A DNA stretch of 64,000 nt, from positions 62,001 to 126,000 of the forward strand of contig NZ_PZKE01000004.1 in NCBI RefSeq assembly GCF_003034965.1, read 5' to 3'. Below are positions 47,168-55,349 of this stretch, piece after piece. The stretch is from Fuscovulum blasticum DSM 2131 (GTDB lineage Bacteria; Pseudomonadota; Alphaproteobacteria; Rhodobacterales; Rhodobacteraceae). Numbering within the stretch: position 1 is the first letter of the stretch; each line of letters opens with the position of its first letter. The translations under genes and the position numbers were made by a program. The notes beneath the pieces were generated by a model, which saw only the letters and a list, made by a program, of their open reading frames with translations, did not search any database and was not told where the DNA came from.

Positions 47168-47851
47168 ATGACCTTCGACCGCCGCATCAAGATTGCCCCG
47201 TCCATCCTCTCGGCCGATTTCGCCGATTTTGGCCGCGAGATCCGCGCGATCGAGGATCAGGGCGCCGACTGGGTGCATGTTGATGTGATGGACGGCCATT
47301 TCGTGCCGAACCTCACCTTCGGGCCGCCCGCCGTGGCCGCCTTCCGCAAGCATGTGAAAACGGTGATGGACGTGCATCTGATGATCGCGCCCGTCGATCC
47401 CTATATCGACGCCTATGCCAAGGCCGGCGCCGACATCCTGACCGCCCATATCGAGGCCGGGCCGCATATCCACCGCACGCTGCAGGCCATTCGCGGCGCG
47501 GGCATGAAGGCGGGCGTGGCGCTGAACCCCGGCACCCCGGCCGATGCGGTGGAACACCTGCTGGACCTGACCGATCTGGTCTGCGTGATGACGGTGAACC
47601 CCGGCTTCGGCGGGCAGAAATACATTGACATGACGGCCAAGGTCCGGCGCTTGCGCGCCATGATCGGGGATCGCCCGGTGCATATCGAGATCGACGGCGG
47701 CATGGACCCGACCACCGCGCCGCTGATGGCGGCGGCCGGGGCCGATGTGCTGGTCGCCGGCTCGGCCGTGTTCAAGGGCGGCTCGGTTGCCGCGCCCGAA
47801 GTCTATGGCGCCAACATCCGCGCCATCCGCGCCGCCGCCGAGGCCGCCTGA
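47168..47851 (+). CDS. cbbE: Ribulose-phosphate 3-epimerase
   Basis: Interconverts xylulose 5-phosphate and ribulose 5-phosphate, supplying phosphoribulokinase. The 227-residue barrel has A-P-S-I-L-S-A-D-F near residue 10, the metal site H-V-D-V-M-D-G-H-F at about 37-45, and M-T-V-N-P-G-F-G-G-Q near residue 143. It can also take xylulose 5-phosphate derived from the xylose pathway encoded elsewhere in this window. Its TGA overlaps the next ATG (TGATG). Confidence 0.96.
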   Translation: MTFDRRIKIAPSILSADFADFGREIRAIEDQGADWVHVDVMDGHFVPNLTFGPPAVAAFRKHVKTVMDVHLMIAPVDPYIDAYAKAGADILTAHIEAGPHIHRTLQAIRGAGMKAGVALNPGTPADAVEHLLDLTDLVCVMTVNPGFGGQKYIDMTAKVRRLRAMIGDRPVHIEIDGGMDPTTAPLMAAAGADVLVAGSAVFKGGSVAAPEVYGANIRAIRAAAEAA

Positions 47852-48390
47852 TGGCGACCGCCGCGCCGGTCTGCGATTTCGGCTGGAAGGCGCCGGGCTT
47901 CACCCTGCCCGGCACCGACGGCAAGCTGTGGACGCTGCATGATGTGGCGGGGCCGAAGGGCACCCTGATCGTCTTCATGTGCAACCACTGCCCCTATGTG
48001 AAGGCCATCCTTGACCGGCTGGTCCGCGATGCGAACGACCTGCGCGCCTTCGGCATCGGCGTGGCGGCGATCAACGCCAATGATGCCGCCGCCTATCCCG
48101 ATGACAGTTTCGACGAGATGAAGAAACTGGCGCTGCCCTTCCCCTATCTGCATGACGAAACGCAGGCGGTGGCCCGTGCCTGGGGCGCGGCCTGCACGCC
48201 GGATTTCTTTGGCCTGAATGCCGCCGGAAAACTGCACTATCGCGGCCGGCTGGATTCCAGCGGCAAGACCGCCGCCCCCGACGCCCGTCGCGAGCTGTAT
48301 GAGGCGATGGTGCAGATCGCCCATACCGGCCGTGGCCCCGACCATCAGGTCGCCGCCATGGGCTGTTCGATCAAGTGGAAACCGGAATGA
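47851..48390 (+). CDS. Thioredoxin-like redoxin (PRX-like) inside the cbb operon
   Basis: A 179-residue thioredoxin-fold protein of the AhpC/TSA-like (PRX_like1) group. The putative redox centre is C-N-H-C at residues 44-47, followed by P-Y-V-K, and a later single Cys lies in A-C-T-P-D-F near residue 112 before the cis-proline. No signal peptide is visible, so it should be cytoplasmic. It overlaps cbbE by one base and cbbZ by four, hence is tightly coupled to carbon-fixation genes. A redox link to Calvin-cycle enzymes or peroxide defence is possible but not shown. Confidence 0.82.
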   Translation: MATAAPVCDFGWKAPGFTLPGTDGKLWTLHDVAGPKGTLIVFMCNHCPYVKAILDRLVRDANDLRAFGIGVAAINANDAAAYPDDSFDEMKKLALPFPYLHDETQAVARAWGAACTPDFFGLNAAGKLHYRGRLDSSGKTAAPDARRELYEAMVQIAHTGRGPDHQVAAMGCSIKWKPE

Positions 48391-49043
48391 CGGCGCTGAT
48401 CTTCGATCTGGACGGCACGCTGATCGACAGCGCCCCGGCCATTCACACCGTGTCCAATGCCGTGCTGACGGCGCGCGGCTATCCGGCGCTGGACATGGCC
48501 ACGGTGCGCAGCTTCGTCGGCAAGGGGGCGCCGCATCTGGTGCGCTGCCTGTTGCAGAACGCCGGCGAAAACCCCGACGGCCCGCTGTTCGATCCGCTCT
48601 ATGCCGATCTTGTCACCCGCTATGAGACCGAGGTTGAGGGCAACACCCTCTATCCCGGCGTGGTCGAGGCGCTTGATGCCCTGGCCGCCATGGGCTGCGC
48701 GATGGCCGTCGCCACCAACAAGCCCGAACGCCCGGCACTGGCCGCCATCCGCCATGTCGGGCTTGAACGGTTCTTCCCGGTCATCCTGGGCGGCGACAGC
48801 CTGCCCACCCGCAAGCCCGACCCCGGCATGGTGCACGCCGCGCAGGCCCGCCTTGGCCGCGACCGCGCGCTGTATGTGGGCGACAGCGAGGTGGATGCCG
48901 AAACCGCCGTGAACGCCGGGCTGCCGTTCCTTCTTTACACCGAAGGCTATCGCAAGACCCCGGTGGAAAAGATGCCGCATCAGGCCGCCTTCAGCGATTT
49001 CAGCCGCCTGCCCGCGCTGGTGAAAGGCTGGTCATGGCCCTGA
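48387..49043 (+). CDS. cbbZ: Phosphoglycolate phosphatase
   Basis: Removes 2-phosphoglycolate produced by RuBisCO oxygenase activity. The 218-residue HAD hydrolase has D-L-D-G-T at residues 7-11 (nucleophile Asp 7, acid Asp 9), a helical cap, T-N-K-P near residue 111 and G-D-S-E-V-D near residue 170. The ATG at 48387 overlaps the redoxin stop; a GTG four codons earlier is possible. Next to form II RuBisCO its role in photorespiratory salvage is well supported by context. Confidence 0.93.
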   Translation: MTALIFDLDGTLIDSAPAIHTVSNAVLTARGYPALDMATVRSFVGKGAPHLVRCLLQNAGENPDGPLFDPLYADLVTRYETEVEGNTLYPGVVEALDALAAMGCAMAVATNKPERPALAAIRHVGLERFFPVILGGDSLPTRKPDPGMVHAAQARLGRDRALYVGDSEVDAETAVNAGLPFLLYTEGYRKTPVEKMPHQAAFSDFSRLPALVKGWSWP

Positions 49044-49708
49044 AGGCGCTGATCTTCGATGTGGACGGCACGCTGGCCGAAACCGAAGAGGCGCACCGCC
49101 AGGCCTTCAACGCCACCTTTGCCGCGCATGGTCTGGACTGGTGCTGGAGCGTGGCCGACTACACCCGCCTTCTGAAAGTGACGGGCGGCAAGGAACGCAT
49201 GGCCGCGCATCGGGCGGCTGTCGGTCATGGCCCCGACGATGCCACCATCGCCGCGATGCACAAGGAAAAGACCGCCGCCTATGCCGCCATTCTGGCGCGG
49301 GGCGGCCTGCAGCCCCGCCCCGGCGTGCTGCGGCTGGTTGAACAGGCGCGCGCGGCCGGGCTGCGGCTGGCCATCGCCACCACCACCAGCCCCGGCAATG
49401 TCGAGGCGCTGTCCGCCTGTCTTTGGGGCAAGCCGGCGGATCAGGTTTTCGACGTGATCGCCGCCGGTGACATGGTGCAGGCCAAGAAGCCCGCGCCCGA
49501 TGTCTATCTGCTGGCGCTGGAGCGCCTTGGCCTGCCGCCCGGTCAGGCGCTGGCCTTTGAAGACACGCTGAACGGCATCCGCGCGGCGCAGGGGGCCGGG
49601 CTGAAGGTCGTGGCCACGCCCTCGCTCTACTCGGCCGACGAAGACCACGCCGCCGCCGACCTGTGCCTGCCGGATCTGTCCGGGTTTGCCCTGTCCGACG
49701 CGCCCTGA
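49034..49708 (+). CDS. cbbY: HAD-family sugar-phosphate phosphatase CbbY
   Basis: In Rhodobacter, CbbY dephosphorylates xylulose 1,5-bisphosphate, a misfire inhibitor of RuBisCO. The 224-residue protein has nucleophile Asp 9 and acid/base Asp 11 in F-D-V-D-G-T, a cap domain, T-T-T-S-P-G-N near residue 115 and A-K-K-P-A-P-D-V-Y near residue 155. It overlaps cbbZ by 10 bases and closes the operon. Confidence 0.93.
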   Translation: MALKALIFDVDGTLAETEEAHRQAFNATFAAHGLDWCWSVADYTRLLKVTGGKERMAAHRAAVGHGPDDATIAAMHKEKTAAYAAILARGGLQPRPGVLRLVEQARAAGLRLAIATTTSPGNVEALSACLWGKPADQVFDVIAAGDMVQAKKPAPDVYLLALERLGLPPGQALAFEDTLNGIRAAQGAGLKVVATPSLYSADEDHAAADLCLPDLSGFALSDAP

Positions 49709-49833
49709 CCGGCCGCGTGTCGGCCCGGAAGTCACATCCCGTATGCTGAATATAACCTCCGCCGGTCCTTGCCCGGTGGCCTTGCCCCGCGCAGGCGGCT
49801 AGACTTCCGCGCGATCTGCCAGCGTGGGACAAG

Positions 49834-50532
49834 ATGAAAACCGAACATGCCGCCATTGCCCGCAGCTCTCTGCTGCTTGCCTCGGCCCCCGAAGCGGTTG
49901 CGCAGGCGGTGCTGGAACAGGCCCGTGTCCGCACCTATCCGCGCGGTGGCACCATCTTTCTTCAGGGCGAACAGGCCAAGGCGATCTACATCGTCGCCGA
50001 AGGCTGGGTGAAACTTTACCGCATCGCCCCGAACGGTGCCGAAGCGGTGGTCGGCGTGTTCACCCGCGGCGCCTCGTTCGGCGAAGCGGTGGCCTTCCGC
50101 AGCGATACCTACCCGGTCGCGGCCGAAGCTGTCACCGATTGCGCGCTGATCCGCATCGACGCCGACAGCATCCTGCGCCAGATCCGCAGCAACCCCGAGG
50201 TGGCGATCTCGATCCTGTCGGCCACCTTCGTGCATCTGCACAGCCTTGTGACGCAGGTCGAACAGCTCAAGGCGCAGACCGGCGCGCAGCGCGTGGCCGA
50301 ATTCCTGCTGGAACTGGCCGATTGCCCCTCTGGCCCCTGCACGGTGGCGCTGCCCTATGACAAGGTGCTGATCGCCGGCCGTCTGGGGATGAAGCCCGAA
50401 AGCCTCAGCCGTGCCTTTGCCAGGCTCAAGGATCAGGGCGTGACCATCCGTCAGAACATGGCCCTGGTCGAGGATGTCGCGCTGCTGCGCACCTATGCCG
50501 AGGAAGACCCGGCCACCGCCTGGACCCGCTGA
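49834..50532 (+). CDS. Crp/Fnr family transcriptional regulator, NnrR/Dnr-like
   Basis: A 232-residue regulator with an N-terminal cyclic-nucleotide-binding-like beta domain (about residues 20-120), a long dimerisation helix, and a C-terminal winged helix (about 150-220) with P-E-S-L-S-R-A-F recognition-helix sequence. The E-x-x-S-R pattern predicts TTG-N8-CAA sites. There is no cysteine in the first 100 residues, so it is not a 4Fe-4S FNR. Together with adjacent nnrS/nnrU/nos genes this suggests a nitric-oxide-responsive regulator of the Dnr/NnrR type. The ligand is inferred. Confidence 0.85.
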   Translation: MKTEHAAIARSSLLLASAPEAVAQAVLEQARVRTYPRGGTIFLQGEQAKAIYIVAEGWVKLYRIAPNGAEAVVGVFTRGASFGEAVAFRSDTYPVAAEAVTDCALIRIDADSILRQIRSNPEVAISILSATFVHLHSLVTQVEQLKAQTGAQRVAEFLLELADCPSGPCTVALPYDKVLIAGRLGMKPESLSRAFARLKDQGVTIRQNMALVEDVALLRTYAEEDPATAWTR

Positions 50533-50542
50533 CCCGGCCCGG

Positions 50543-51229
50543 TCAGGGCAGGGGCGACAGGCCAATCACCGGCATATGCAGGTGCAACAGCCCCGCCCAG
50601 ACCAGCACGGTCCCCGCCAGCCGCAGCGGTGACGGTCCGCCGCACGGGCGCCAGCGGCCGGTTGCCAGCGCGGCAAACGGCACCAGCCCGGTCTGCGCCG
50701 TCAGCCGCCGCCAGTCGGCCTCCGCCATGCTGCGCCGCCGCCGCCGTTCCACCACCGGCATCCCGGCCAGCGCCAGAACCAGGAACGGCCCGAACAGCAG
50801 CACATGCGCCAGATCGCCGTTCGGCAGCAGATGCGCCCCGGCCCACAGCGCCAGCGCCCACAGCAGCGGCTGGCGCGTCAGGCCGGCAATGCCGGGGCGG
50901 GCGGGGTCGAACCCCGTGGCGCGGCCTTCAAAGGCAAAGGGATTGGGCGCCCCGATCCCGAACACCGCCAGCGCAATGGCGGCAGGCATCATCAGGTTGA
51001 CCGCCCAGCGGTGCCAGAGCTGCTGATCCCACAGCGGCACGAACGGCGCCCGCGCCGCCACCGCGATCAGCCACCCCAGCAACAGCAGCGACACGGCCGA
51101 GAACACCACCGCATAGCCGCGCGCGCCCAGCAGCGCCAGCAGCCGCCCCTTCACCCCCAGCGCCGCCGGAATCCGGTGCGACAGCAGGAAAAGCCCCATC
51201 GCCAGCGCAAATTCGATCCAGATGGTCAT
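50543..51229 (-). CDS. nnrU: NnrU family membrane protein
   Basis: A 228-residue inner-membrane protein with about six hydrophobic helices. It has NnrU features: the S-H-R-I-P-A segment near residue 15, an N-P-F-A-F-E-G stretch near residue 102, and T-R-Q-P-L-L-W-A-L-A-L-W-A-G-A-H near residue 123. NnrU is required for or linked to nitric oxide/nitrite reduction in Rhodobacter, possibly in assembly or haem-related steps. The ATG at 51229 gives the family length; the upstream open frame overlaps nnrS. It follows nnrS in the same direction with 28 bases between. Confidence 0.88.
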   Translation of the reverse strand: MTIWIEFALAMGLFLLSHRIPAALGVKGRLLALLGARGYAVVFSAVSLLLLGWLIAVAARAPFVPLWDQQLWHRWAVNLMMPAAIALAVFGIGAPNPFAFEGRATGFDPARPGIAGLTRQPLLWALALWAGAHLLPNGDLAHVLLFGPFLVLALAGMPVVERRRRRSMAEADWRRLTAQTGLVPFAALATGRWRPCGGPSPLRLAGTVLVWAGLLHLHMPVIGLSPLP

Positions 51230-51257
51230 CGGGCAGGGCCTTTCCTTCGGGCCGGGG

Positions 51258-52448
51258 TCAGTCTGCCGCCGCACGCGGCAGGCGCGGCGCCCACCACACC
51301 GGCCACAGCCGCAGCACGAACAGCGCAAAGGCGGCCATCCACAGCCCGCCCGCCAGCAGCAGCGCCGGATCATGCGCCTCGGGCCAAGCCGACCCCAGAT
51401 AGCGCAGCAGCGCGGCCAGCGGCAACAGCGCATAGGCCAGCGCCACGGCACGCGGCGCCACCAGCGGCCGCCCGGTATGGCCAAGGCTGGCCCGCGACAT
51501 GATCGCCAGCGTCATGCCCCCCACGCCGCCGATGCCCAGCAGATGCAGCGCCGCGATCTCGGACCCGAAGCCCAGACCGGCCAGCCCCAGCATCGCGAAC
51601 CCCGCCGCATTCGCGGCATAGGACAGGTGCAGCACCCACAGAATCGGCTTGTCCCATGTCCAGCCGCTGCGCCACAGCGCCACCCGCGCCAGGCCCGCCA
51701 GCCCGGCCACCACCGCCAGCCCGCCCAGCACCGGCTCGGGCAGTCCGGCCAGATACCCCGCCGCCACCCCGACCGAGGCGGCAATCGACACCGCCGCCAG
51801 CGGCGCGGGGTTGCGCGGCAGGCGGCTGTCGCGCCCGGTGGCCACCATGGCGTTGCGGGTAAAGCCCGGCGTCACCCGCCCGCCCAGCACCATGATCATG
51901 GCGCCCAGCGTCAGCAATCCGCCGCGCAGACCCGCCCAAAGCGTGCCGGTCAGCCCCATCCATTCCAGATGTGTCAGCAGGTTCGCGGTCCAGAACAGCG
52001 CCAGCAAGGCCAGCAGGATCATCTGCTGCGCCTTGGGCTTGCGGATCAGTTGCTCCAGCAGTTGCCCCGCCAGAACCGGCGCAAAGGCCAGATCGGTCAG
52101 CGCCACCACGCCGGGCGGCAGCCCGCCGGAAAACCACAGGGCCAGCCGCCCGGCCAGCCACAGCGCCGCCACCAGCGCGATGAATCGGTGCGGGGCGCCC
52201 TTCGCCCCCGTCCAGTTGGGAACGGCGGTCAGGAAGAACCCCGCCAGCGCCGCGCCGCCAAAGCCGAAGATCATCTCATGCGCGTGCCAGTGCTGCGGCA
52301 TGGCGGCCGCCGGAAACCCGGCCTCCTGCCCCAGCGCCTGTGCCGCGATCCAGTGTTCCCACAGCGCCATGGCCAGCACCGCGAACAGGCCCGCCGCCAG
52401 AAAGAAGATGCGGAACCCTTCCGAGAAAAGGCGTTTCAGGGCGGTCAT
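51258..52448 (-). CDS. nnrS: NnrS family haem-copper membrane protein
   Basis: A 396-residue protein with about twelve transmembrane helices. It shows conserved NnrS histidines: H-W-H-A-H-E-M-I-F-G near residue 54, and further His residues near the C-terminal G-H-T-G. NnrS contains haem and copper in Rhodobacter and protects against nitric-oxide stress. The ATG at 52448 is preferred over the upstream start because an AGGAGACCC ribosome-binding site precedes it. A near-consensus FNR-type box lies 79-92 bases upstream. Confidence 0.93.
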   Translation of the reverse strand: MTALKRLFSEGFRIFFLAAGLFAVLAMALWEHWIAAQALGQEAGFPAAAMPQHWHAHEMIFGFGGAALAGFFLTAVPNWTGAKGAPHRFIALVAALWLAGRLALWFSGGLPPGVVALTDLAFAPVLAGQLLEQLIRKPKAQQMILLALLALFWTANLLTHLEWMGLTGTLWAGLRGGLLTLGAMIMVLGGRVTPGFTRNAMVATGRDSRLPRNPAPLAAVSIAASVGVAAGYLAGLPEPVLGGLAVVAGLAGLARVALWRSGWTWDKPILWVLHLSYAANAAGFAMLGLAGLGFGSEIAALHLLGIGGVGGMTLAIMSRASLGHTGRPLVAPRAVALAYALLPLAALLRYLGSAWPEAHDPALLLAGGLWMAAFALFVLRLWPVWWAPRLPRAAAD

Positions 52449-52526
52449 TCCGGGTCTCCTTGCAGGAACTGCCATCGCGGCGCAGGGGCCGCTGGCGATC
52501 CTGGCGCCCGGGCGCGGCCACCGGCC

Positions 52527-52540
52527 TTAACAAAAGTCAA
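52527..52540 (-). promoter_or_regulatory. FNR/NnrR-type box upstream of nnrS
   Basis: Read on the minus strand this is TTGACTTTTGTTAA, one mismatch from a perfect TTGAC-N4-GTCAA dyad. Its centre is 85 bases from the nnrS start codon, which would allow a class II (-41.5) promoter with a leader of about 44 bases. Confidence 0.65.
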
Positions 52541-52612
52541 ATCCTTTCAGGCCTTTCTGTCGCGGCCCCCCTCCCGACAGGGCCGAAAAGCGGGAAAATA
52601 CGCAAGTCAGAG

Positions 52613-52626
52613 TTGACTTTTGTCAA
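52613..52626 (+). promoter_or_regulatory. FNR/NnrR-type box upstream of nosC
   Basis: TTGACTTTTGTCAA is a perfect TTGAC-N4-GTCAA dyad, fitting the TTG-N8-CAA pattern bound by NnrR, Dnr and FNR. It lies in the nnrS-nosC gap, with its centre 41.5 bases before the nosC ATG. The nearby Crp/Fnr gene is the natural candidate regulator. Confidence 0.75.
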
Positions 52627-52660
52627 GTCGCAACCCCTTTCGGTGGTGTAGTCAGGACCA

Positions 52661-53149
52661 ATGTCGTCGGTCCTTCGCCCCTTCCTTTGCCTTGTCGCCG
52701 TTCTGGCGGTCGCGCTTTATGGCGCGGCGGCGGGGGCGGCGGTTGCGCGCGGCCCGGTGACCGAGATGGTCATCTGCGCCGATGGCGGGACCACAACGAT
52801 CCTTCTCGATGCGGCCGGAAATCCCGTGGAAAAGGGCAACTGCTGCGATTGCCTGAAATGCCTGCCGCTTGCGGCGGGCCTGTCTGGCCGCAAGCCGCCC
52901 CTTCCCGCGCCGTTCGGCCGCTTCCTGATGCTTCAGCCGCAGGCCGTGGCGGAACTGCCCGGCCCCTTGCCCCATGCCCGGCCCCTGCCACGCGGCCCCC
53001 CGATGGCGCGGTCCACGGAAACGCCCGCGCCGGTTCGGCGCGCCCTGCGTCCGTTGGCCGGATCTGTCGTCGTATCCCTTGAGTTTGGTCAAGAGATCCG
53101 AAGCCAGAACAGGCCAGGGTCCGGGCAACCAGATGAGGTTGCCCGATGA
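52661..53149 (+). CDS. nosC: NosC-like protein with CxxCxxC motif
   Basis: A 162-residue protein immediately upstream of nosR, in the place where Paracoccus has nosC (nosCRZDFYLX order). It has an N-terminal hydrophobic segment (about residues 8-28), a short beta-like V-I-C-A-D-G-G region, and Cys 61, 64 and 67 in C-x2-C-x2-C (with an extra Cys 62), matching the motif described for NosC. The C-terminal half is proline/arginine-rich. In Paracoccus, NosC has been linked to copper-dependent control of nos expression. Its stop overlaps the nosR start (ATGA). The symbol rests on position and motif. Confidence 0.75.
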   Translation: MSSVLRPFLCLVAVLAVALYGAAAGAAVARGPVTEMVICADGGTTTILLDAAGNPVEKGNCCDCLKCLPLAAGLSGRKPPLPAPFGRFLMLQPQAVAELPGPLPHARPLPRGPPMARSTETPAPVRRALRPLAGSVVVSLEFGQEIRSQNRPGSGQPDEVAR

Positions 53150-55347
53150 CCCTGCTTTCCCGCCTGATCCTGCTTGTCCTGCTGCTGCTGCCGCTTCCGG
53201 CCGCCGCCGCCCCGGTTCTGGCCGGCTTTCTGGACAAGGTGCCCGCCGCGACGCTTGTTCCCGGCGCCGATGCCTATGGCCCCCTGCGCGACGACCTGCC
53301 GGTCGTGCCCGTGCTGAAGGGCGGCGAAACCCTTGGCTGGGCCTTCGTCACCTCGGATTTCGTGGGGACCACCGGCTATTCCGGCAAACCCATCCACACG
53401 ATGGTGGCCCTGGATGCCCAGGCCCGCATCATCGGGCTGGATCTGGTCAAGCATTCTGAACCCATCGTCCTGATCGGCATCCCCGAGGCCAGGATCAAGG
53501 CGCTGGTCCAGGGCTACATCGGCCTTGATCTGGTGGCCGAGGCCCGGTCCGGCGGCACCAGCCACGACATGGACATCATCTCGGGTGCCACCGTCTCGGT
53601 GATGGTGATCGACGATTCCATCGTGCGCTCGGGGCTCAAGGTGGCCCGCACCCTGGGCCTTGGCGGCCTTGCGCCGGAAACCAGGCCCGCCGGCCCCGGG
53701 GTCGAGATCGACCCGGACGCCACCGCCGGCCCCGGCTGGATGACGATGGAAGGCGATGGCACCCTGCGGCGGCTGTCGCTGGACGTGGGCCAGTTGAACG
53801 CGGCCTTCGCCACGATGGAAGACCCGCGCGCCGCCGCCCGTGCCCTGACGGAACCCGCCGATACAACCTTCATCGACATGCAGGCGGCGCTGGTGTCCGT
53901 GCCGGGCATCGGCCGCGCCCTTCTTGGCGAACAGGAATTCACAAACCTGCAATCCTGGCTTGGCACGGGCGAACAGGCGCTGCTGCTGGTCGGGCGTGGT
54001 CTCTACAGTTTCAAGGGTTCGGGCTATGTGCGCGGCGGCATCTTCGACCGGATCGTCCTGATCCAGGATGACGTGTCGGTCCGTTTCCGCGACCGGATGC
54101 ACCGCCGCGTGGTCAGCCTTGCCGCCAGCGGGGCGCCCGAATTCCCCGAGATGGACCTGTTCAGGATTCCCGCCGACAGCGGATTCGATCCGACCCGGCC
54201 GTTCCGCATCCAGCTTCTGGTGCAGCGCGAGGTGGGGCCGATCGAAAAGGTCTTCACCACCTTCGATCTGGGCTACCAGGTGCCGCCCCGCTTCCTGCGC
54301 GCGGTCGCCCCGCCGCCGGCCGCCGAACCCTCGGCCGCCGAACAGGTTGCCGCGCAGGATGAAGTCAGCGCCCAGGCCCAGTTGTGGAAAAAGATCTGGG
54401 CCGGATCGAAGCCCGAAATCGCCGGCCTGGCCGCGATGCTTGTGGTGCTGACGGGCGTGTTCTTCTTCCAGGGCTTCGCCACCCGCAACGCCCGCGCCTA
54501 TTTCTGGTTCCGCATGGGCTTCCTGACCGTGACCCTGGTCTTCCTGGGCTTCTACGCCAATGCGCAGCTTTCCGTCGTCAACCTGATGGCGCTGTTCGGG
54601 GCGCTGGTCACCGGCTTCAGTTGGCAGGCCTTCCTGCTGGACCCGCTGACCTTCATCCTGTGGTTCGCCGTTGCCGCCGCGCTGCTGTTCTGGGGGCGGG
54701 GCGCCTATTGCGGCTGGCTGTGCCCCTTCGGCGCCCTTCAGGAACTGACCAACCGCATCGCCCGCGCCCTGCATGTGCCGCAATGGACGCTGCCCTGGGG
54801 CCTGCACGAACGCCTCTGGCCGATCAAGTACATGATCTTCCTTGGCCTCTTCGGCGTCTCGCTGATGTCCATCGAACAGGCCGAACATCTGGCCGAGGTC
54901 GAACCCTTCAAGACCGCGATCATCCTGAAATTCGTCCGCGCCTGGCCCTTCGTGGCCTATGCCGCCGCGCTGCTCATCGCCGGTCTCTTCGTCGAACGGT
55001 TCTACTGCCGCTATCTCTGCCCGCTGGGCGCGGCGATGGCGATCCCGGCCCGGATGCGCATGTTCGACTGGCTCAAGCGGTACCGCGAATGCGGCAACCC
55101 CTGCCAGAGCTGCGCCAACCAATGCCCGGTTCAGGCCATTCACCCCACGGGGGAGATCAACCCGAACGAATGTGTGAACTGCCTGCACTGCCAGGTTCTG
55201 TACCAGTCCAGGACGATCTGTCCGGTCGTCATCAAGCGCGAAAAGCGGCGGTCCGCCGTCGAGGGCGCCGCCCCGGTTCTGGGGCCGCCCCCCGTCGGCC
55301 ATCCCAATGCCGCCCGCCACATCCCGAAATCCGCAAGAGGAGTATGA
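53146..55347 (+). CDS. nosR: NosR flavo/iron-sulfur membrane regulator of N2O reduction
   Basis: Membrane protein needed for nosZ expression and for electron supply to NosZ. The 733-residue product has a signal peptide and a periplasmic FMN-binding domain with the flavinylation motif S-G-A-T (Thr 149). Transmembrane helices follow, with polyferredoxin-type C-G-W-L-C-P (Cys 522/526) and C-R-Y-L-C-P (Cys 621/625) motifs. A C-terminal pair of 4Fe-4S clusters (C-x3-C-x2-C-x3-C-P and C-x2-C-x2-C, from residue 649) completes it. FMN would be attached by NosX, encoded in the same operon. Confidence 0.96.
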   Translation: MTLLSRLILLVLLLLPLPAAAAPVLAGFLDKVPAATLVPGADAYGPLRDDLPVVPVLKGGETLGWAFVTSDFVGTTGYSGKPIHTMVALDAQARIIGLDLVKHSEPIVLIGIPEARIKALVQGYIGLDLVAEARSGGTSHDMDIISGATVSVMVIDDSIVRSGLKVARTLGLGGLAPETRPAGPGVEIDPDATAGPGWMTMEGDGTLRRLSLDVGQLNAAFATMEDPRAAARALTEPADTTFIDMQAALVSVPGIGRALLGEQEFTNLQSWLGTGEQALLLVGRGLYSFKGSGYVRGGIFDRIVLIQDDVSVRFRDRMHRRVVSLAASGAPEFPEMDLFRIPADSGFDPTRPFRIQLLVQREVGPIEKVFTTFDLGYQVPPRFLRAVAPPPAAEPSAAEQVAAQDEVSAQAQLWKKIWAGSKPEIAGLAAMLVVLTGVFFFQGFATRNARAYFWFRMGFLTVTLVFLGFYANAQLSVVNLMALFGALVTGFSWQAFLLDPLTFILWFAVAAALLFWGRGAYCGWLCPFGALQELTNRIARALHVPQWTLPWGLHERLWPIKYMIFLGLFGVSLMSIEQAEHLAEVEPFKTAIILKFVRAWPFVAYAAALLIAGLFVERFYCRYLCPLGAAMAIPARMRMFDWLKRYRECGNPCQSCANQCPVQAIHPTGEINPNECVNCLHCQVLYQSRTICPVVIKREKRRSAVEGAAPVLGPPPVGHPNAARHIPKSARGV

Positions 55348-55349
55348 TC

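Noticed and set aside
49709-49833. A possible FNR-type autoregulatory box upstream of the Crp/Fnr gene
   Set aside because: No TTG-N8-CAA dyad is visible in this gap. Only a weak 5-bp hairpin (49711-49725) follows cbbY.
54384-55349. Upstream extension of the nosZ reading frame
   Set aside because: It overlaps nosR in another frame. NosZ has a clear Tat signal and ribosome-binding site at the ATG at 55350.
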